DNA of 50,770 bases, from assembly GCA_046262015.1 (NCBI GenBank), contig JBHENN010000091.1:1-50770 (forward strand), in the 5' to 3' direction. Within the stretch, counting starts at the first letter, position 1. Every line of letters starts with the position of its first letter. The stretch comes from JBHENN01 sp046262015. Its GTDB lineage: Bacteria; Actinomycetota; CADDZG01; WHSQ01. Below, piece after piece: positions 47,429 through 50,770 of the stretch. Under the pieces are notes generated by a model. It had not been told where the DNA came from and searched no databases. It saw only the letters and a list, made by a program, of their open reading frames with translations. Position numbers and translations under genes: made by a program.

Positions 47429-50007
47429 GCGAGAACGGCCACGTGAACCTGACGATCAACGGTCGAGCGGTGGCCGCGGAGAAGGGGCGGATGCTGATCG
47501 ACGTCGCCGAGGAGCAGGGCTTGTTCGTGCCGCGCTTCTGCTACCACCCGGGGATGAAGTCCGTGGCGGTGTGCCGGATGTGTCTCGTGCACGTCGAAGG
47601 CCAACGCAAGCTCGTGCCCGCGTGTGCGACGCCCGTCGACGAAGGCATGGTCGCGGTGACCAACACCGACGATGCCGTCGACGCGCAGCGCGGGGTGCTC
47701 GAGCTGCTCCTGACGAACCATCCTCTCGACTGCCCCATATGCGACCGCGCCGGTGAGTGTCCGTTGCAGGATCAGACCTACGCGCACGGTCCCGGAAGCA
47801 CGCGCTATATCGAACCCAAGCGCACCTTCGAGAAGGCGCTGGAGATCTCCGAGCTGGTCGTGCTCGACCGCGAGCGGTGCGTCCTGTGCTGGAGGTGCGT
47901 CCGCTTCGCCGACGAGGTTGCGGGCGACAGCTTCATCCAGTTGGTCGACCGGGGGGCCGGGACGCAGATCCTGAACTTCTCCGACGAGCCGTTCGACAGC
48001 TACTTCTCCGGCAACACCGTCCAGATATGCCCCGTGGGCGCGCTGACGGCGCGCCCTTACCGTTTCGGGTCGCGTCCGTGGAACCTCGAGAGCGCCCCCA
48101 GCGTGTGCACCTATTGCTCGGTCGGCTGCCCGATCACCAACGAGGCGCGTTCGGACCGCATGGTCCGCTGCCAGGCGTTGCCCAACGAAGAGGTGAACGG
48201 CTTCTGGAACTGCGACAAGGGACGGTTCGGCTACCACCACGTGGACGCGGACGACCGGCTCGATACCCCGCTGATGAGAGACGACGACGGCTTCGCGCCG
48301 GCGACGTGGAGTTCCGCGCTCGACGCGGCCGCCGCCAAGCTGAAGGACGGAAGCAAGGTGGGGGTCATCGCCGGCGGCCACCTGACGACCGAAGACGCGT
48401 TCGCCGTCGCGCGGCTGGCGAAGAAGACGATCGGCACCCCACACGTCGATGCACGCATCCAGGACGCCGGCGCGCCGTACGAGATGGCGATCGCGCTCGG
48501 CGGGGCTGCGGGCTCGACCGCTCGCCTCGACGACCTCGACCAGGCCGGCACGATCGTGTGGACGGGGGCCGACCCTAAGGAGACGCTGCCGGTCCTCTAC
48601 CTGCGGCTCCGCCGCGCCGTCGTGCAGAACGGCGCCGCGCTCGTCGTCGTCGGAGCGCGCCGGACCGCGCTTGACGGCTTCGCGACGGAAGTCATCCGGT
48701 GCGAGGCGGGCGGCGAGAAAGCGGCCCTCGAAGAGCTTGCCCGGCGTGCGGGAGATCTCGATGGACCGGTCGTGCTGGGCTGGTCGCCATCGCCCGGAGC
48801 CGACGAGCGCGGCTCGTTCGGGGCCCTCGTCGACCTCGGCCGCGGTCTCGGCGACGACGCGCGGCTCCTCGTGGGGGTCCCTCATGCCGGGTCCCAGGGG
48901 ATGATCGACATGGGCGTCCATCCAACCCTCGACGCGGGGTACGTGCCGGCGTCGACGCCGGGCAAGGATACGCGGGCGATCCTCGAAGCGGCCGCCGCGG
49001 GCGAGCTCGACGCGCTCGTGATCGTGGGCGCCGACCCGATCGCGGACTTCCCCGACGCGGAGCTTGCCAGGCGCGCGCTCGCGAGCAAGGTCTTCGTCGT
49101 GGTGGTGGAGCTGTTCCCCACCGCGACGGTGGCTCACGCCGACGTGGTCCTGCCGAGCGCGGCGTACGCCGAGCGGGAGGGCACCTTTACGAACCTCGAG
49201 CGCCGCATCCAGAAGCTCGAGAAGCTGCTCGACCCACCCGGCTCGGCGCAGGAGCCGTGGCGGGCGTGCGCCGCGCTGGCCCGCGTCTTGGGCGACGACT
49301 GGGGCTGGAACCGGTTCGAGGACGTGTGGGCCGGCATAAAGAAAGAGGTGCGGACCCACGCGGGCGTCGACGTGGCCGCCGTGCGCCAGGAGCTGCCCCT
49401 CCCCGGTCCGGCGTACGAGACCGGCTTCGCGCCGGCGCGGGGGTCGGTCTTCGCCGCGATGGACGGCGAGGAGCGCAGGCCGGTCGTGTCCGGGCCCGGG
49501 GCCGAGTTCCCCAAGGGCTACCGTTCCGGGGCTCCGTTCCAGACCGGACAGAACTGGCCCCTGTCGTGGGAGATCCGGGAGTTCGAAGGCCGCCAGCGCC
49601 CCGGCGTGGTCCTCCCCTTGCCCGCCGGCGGGGCCCGCCCGGAGACCGCCGACGACGACGCGGCCGAGCCCGCGGCCGATGCGCCTCCGGCCGCTGTGGA
49701 CGGGGCCGGGTTCGTGCTCTACACGGGCCGGATGATCTACGACGAGGGAACGCTGGTCGCGCGTACGTCGTGGCTGCGCGACCTGCAACGCAAGCCGTTC
49801 GTCGAGATGCACGCCGAGGACGCCGGGGCGCTCGGGGTCGGCGAGGGCGACGACGTGATCGTGCGCGCCGGTGAGGCTGAGGTCACCGTGCCGGTCACGA
49901 TCGCCGACATCGCCCGCGGCGCCGTGTTCGTGCCCTACGACCAGGCCGGTCTCAAGGCGGCCGAGCTGCTTTCGGGCGGGGGGCGCGTCGAGGTTGTGAA
50001 GCCATGA
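47425..50007 (+). CDS. nuoG: NADH-quinone oxidoreductase subunit G
   Basis: 860 residues from GTG 47425. N-terminal [2Fe-2S] N1b: Cys39, Cys50, Cys53, Cys67. N5 with a His ligand: His99, Cys103, Cys106, Cys112 (NHPLDCPICDRAGEC). N4: Cys152, Cys155, Cys158, Cys202. The extra N7 site is present: Cys228, Cys231, Cys235 (CTYCSVGC) and Cys263, as in many menaquinone-using bacteria. The remainder is a degenerate molybdopterin-oxidoreductase domain plus a C-terminal beta domain (MIYDEGTLVARTSWL... EVTVPVTIADI), with an Ala/Glu/Pro spacer near residue 745. Confidence 0.96.
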   Translation: MSENGHVNLTINGRAVAAEKGRMLIDVAEEQGLFVPRFCYHPGMKSVAVCRMCLVHVEGQRKLVPACATPVDEGMVAVTNTDDAVDAQRGVLELLLTNHPLDCPICDRAGECPLQDQTYAHGPGSTRYIEPKRTFEKALEISELVVLDRERCVLCWRCVRFADEVAGDSFIQLVDRGAGTQILNFSDEPFDSYFSGNTVQICPVGALTARPYRFGSRPWNLESAPSVCTYCSVGCPITNEARSDRMVRCQALPNEEVNGFWNCDKGRFGYHHVDADDRLDTPLMRDDDGFAPATWSSALDAAAAKLKDGSKVGVIAGGHLTTEDAFAVARLAKKTIGTPHVDARIQDAGAPYEMAIALGGAAGSTARLDDLDQAGTIVWTGADPKETLPVLYLRLRRAVVQNGAALVVVGARRTALDGFATEVIRCEAGGEKAALEELARRAGDLDGPVVLGWSPSPGADERGSFGALVDLGRGLGDDARLLVGVPHAGSQGMIDMGVHPTLDAGYVPASTPGKDTRAILEAAAAGELDALVIVGADPIADFPDAELARRALASKVFVVVVELFPTATVAHADVVLPSAAYAEREGTFTNLERRIQKLEKLLDPPGSAQEPWRACAALARVLGDDWGWNRFEDVWAGIKKEVRTHAGVDVAAVRQELPLPGPAYETGFAPARGSVFAAMDGEERRPVVSGPGAEFPKGYRSGAPFQTGQNWPLSWEIREFEGRQRPGVVLPLPAGGARPETADDDAAEPAADAPPAAVDGAGFVLYTGRMIYDEGTLVARTSWLRDLQRKPFVEMHAEDAGALGVGEGDDVIVRAGEAEVTVPVTIADIARGAVFVPYDQAGLKAAELLSGGGRVEVVKP

Positions 50008-50770
50008 TGGGGGACCTGCTGTCGGATGTTTTCTCGCCCGTCGTGGTGATCGCAGCCGCCAAGGTCCTGGTCGCGTTCGTCGCGTTGCTGCTGGTCACGA
50101 TGCTGGTCGTGTGGATGGAGCGCAAGGTCATCGCCGACATGCAGGCGCGCGTGGGGCCTAACCGATGGGGCCCGTTCGGTCTGGCGCAGACGCTGGCGGA
50201 CGGCATCAAGCTCTTCTTCAAGGAAGACTTCCGCCCCGCCCTCGCCGACCGCTGGGCTTATGCCCTCGCGCCGATCGCCGCGATGGTGCCGGCATTCCTC
50301 GCGTTCGCGGTGATCCCGATCGGCCCCGATGTGACGGTCGCGGGACACCGGGTCGGCCTCATCGTCAGCGACATCAACATCGGCATCCTCTATTTCCTCG
50401 CGATGGGATCGTTGGGTGTCTACGGGATCGTCCTCGCGGGGTGGGCATCGGGCTCCAAGTACCCCCTCCTCGGCGGGATCCGGTCGAGTGCCCAGATGAT
50501 CTCGTACGAGATCGCGCTCGGCCTCTCGCTCGTGCCGATCGCCCTGGTGGCCGGCACCCTGTCGACCGTCGAGATCGTCGCCCAGCAGTCGACCTCGATC
50601 CAGAACGTCACCTTCTTCGACGGCGTGCCGGTCCTGGAGCAGATCGCGAACCTCTTCCGCTACGTCCCCAACTGGTACATCTGGTCGCAGTGGCCGGCGT
50701 TCCTCATCTTCCTGGTGGCGGGGATCGCCGAGACCAACCGCGCTCCGTTCGACCTTCCCGAAGCCGAGAC
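50004..50770 (+). CDS. nuoH: NADH-quinone oxidoreductase subunit H, 3' truncated by window end
   Basis: 255 visible residues, open to the window edge. ATG 50004 (or ATG 50007) overlaps the nuoG stop. Membrane subunit at the quinone-channel entrance: WMERKVIADMQARVGPNRWG, the amphipathic DGIKLFFKEDFRP, RSSAQMISYEIALGLSL, and the conserved AGIAETNRAPFDLPEAE at the truncation point. Expected to be followed by nuoI-N outside the window. Confidence 0.95.
   Translation, partial: MMGDLLSDVFSPVVVIAAAKVLVAFVALLLVTMLVVWMERKVIADMQARVGPNRWGPFGLAQTLADGIKLFFKEDFRPALADRWAYALAPIAAMVPAFLAFAVIPIGPDVTVAGHRVGLIVSDINIGILYFLAMGSLGVYGIVLAGWASGSKYPLLGGIRSSAQMISYEIALGLSLVPIALVAGTLSTVEIVAQQSTSIQNVTFFDGVPVLEQIANLFRYVPNWYIWSQWPAFLIFLVAGIAETNRAPFDLPEAE

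Noticed and set aside
46816..49812. 998-codon open frame on the minus strand, antisense to nuoF/nuoG
   Set aside because: nuoF and nuoG on the plus strand carry all cluster ligands; the antisense translation has no recognisable domain and is a GC shadow.
1..50770. CRISPR arrays, tRNA/rRNA genes, insertion sequences, integrase or attachment sites
   Set aside because: No spaced short repeats, no cloverleaf or rRNA-like segments noticed, no transposase or integrase motifs in any frame; the only sizeable repeat is the cupredoxin domain pair.

Overview
The window is high-GC, gene-dense DNA with many GTG starts, long runs of 4-base ATGA/GTGA gene overlaps and several apparently leaderless promoters. 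Gene order points to an Actinomycetota: an SDR epimerase plus PlsC-like acyltransferase pair upstream of hemA-hemC-hemD-hemB and hemL (as around Rv0501-Rv0524 in mycobacteria), rex directly in front of hemA (as in Streptomyces), and a geranylgeranyl-reductase-type gene directly in front of nuoA (as in Streptomyces). Some traits are not those of well-studied actinobacteria: a complete System I (Ccm) cytochrome c maturation set and a split b6-type cytochrome b. I therefore infer a deep-branching, probably uncultured, aerobic lineage; I cannot name it from the sequence alone. No tRNA, rRNA, insertion sequence, prophage or CRISPR was seen.

Layout. 1-7.4 kb: SDR epimerase (cut by the window edge), PlsC-like acyltransferase with a Cys/His knuckle, small membrane proteins, a single-domain response regulator, a TIM-barrel sugar isomerase-like protein, an acyl-CoA ligase, a Crp/Fnr-type regulator and CcdA. 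7.35-14.0 kb: a PadR regulator divergent from rex-hemA-hemC-hemD-hemB-hemL (glutamate to uroporphyrinogen III). 14.0-19.5 kb, minus strand: a quinol:cytochrome c reductase operon (membrane protein, 2[4Fe-4S] ferredoxin, cytochrome b6-type subunit, subunit IV, Rieske, di-haem cytochrome c, membrane protein, small lipoprotein). 19.5-30.2 kb: the ccm genes on the minus strand (ccmE-F-H-I-like-A-B and ccmC-D), interrupted by an M15 peptidase lipoprotein, two half-size TauE proteins and a HAD phosphatase; then a CDF transporter and a CcmG/TlpA thioredoxin. 30.3-37.7 kb: caa3-type oxidase (coxB-coxA-coxC-cox4-ctaG), a membrane-anchored cupredoxin, and ctaB/ctaA on the opposite strand. 37.8-41.2 kb: a thioredoxin-fold lipoprotein, another lipoprotein, a polyprenyl diphosphate synthase and a second anchored cupredoxin. 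41.3-50.8 kb: FAD-dependent (geranylgeranyl-)reductase and nuoA-H, nuoH cut by the edge.

The window reads as a near-complete respiratory chain with its supply lines: haem synthesis, haem A synthesis, cytochrome c maturation, copper and disulfide handling, isoprenoid/quinone tailoring, complex I, a b6c-type reductase, cupredoxins and a caa3 oxidase. Rex links redox state to it: one near-perfect Rex operator lies in front of rex-hem and a second, one mismatch away, at the predicted start of the reductase-nuo transcript.

Most interesting points: (1) the cytochrome b is b6-like, keeps the CLGG cysteine that holds haem c-i in b6f, and its operon encodes a 2[4Fe-4S] ferredoxin, suggesting a ferredoxin-linked quinone reductase; (2) a 39-residue N-terminal module (KGSSP...RAKAAR) is shared by subunit IV and by the second cupredoxin, whose copper domain is in turn a recent duplicate of the first one, so that protein is a mosaic that may tie the reductase to the oxidase; (3) the Ccm system has non-canonical CcmE (CxxxF) and CcmH (no CxxC).
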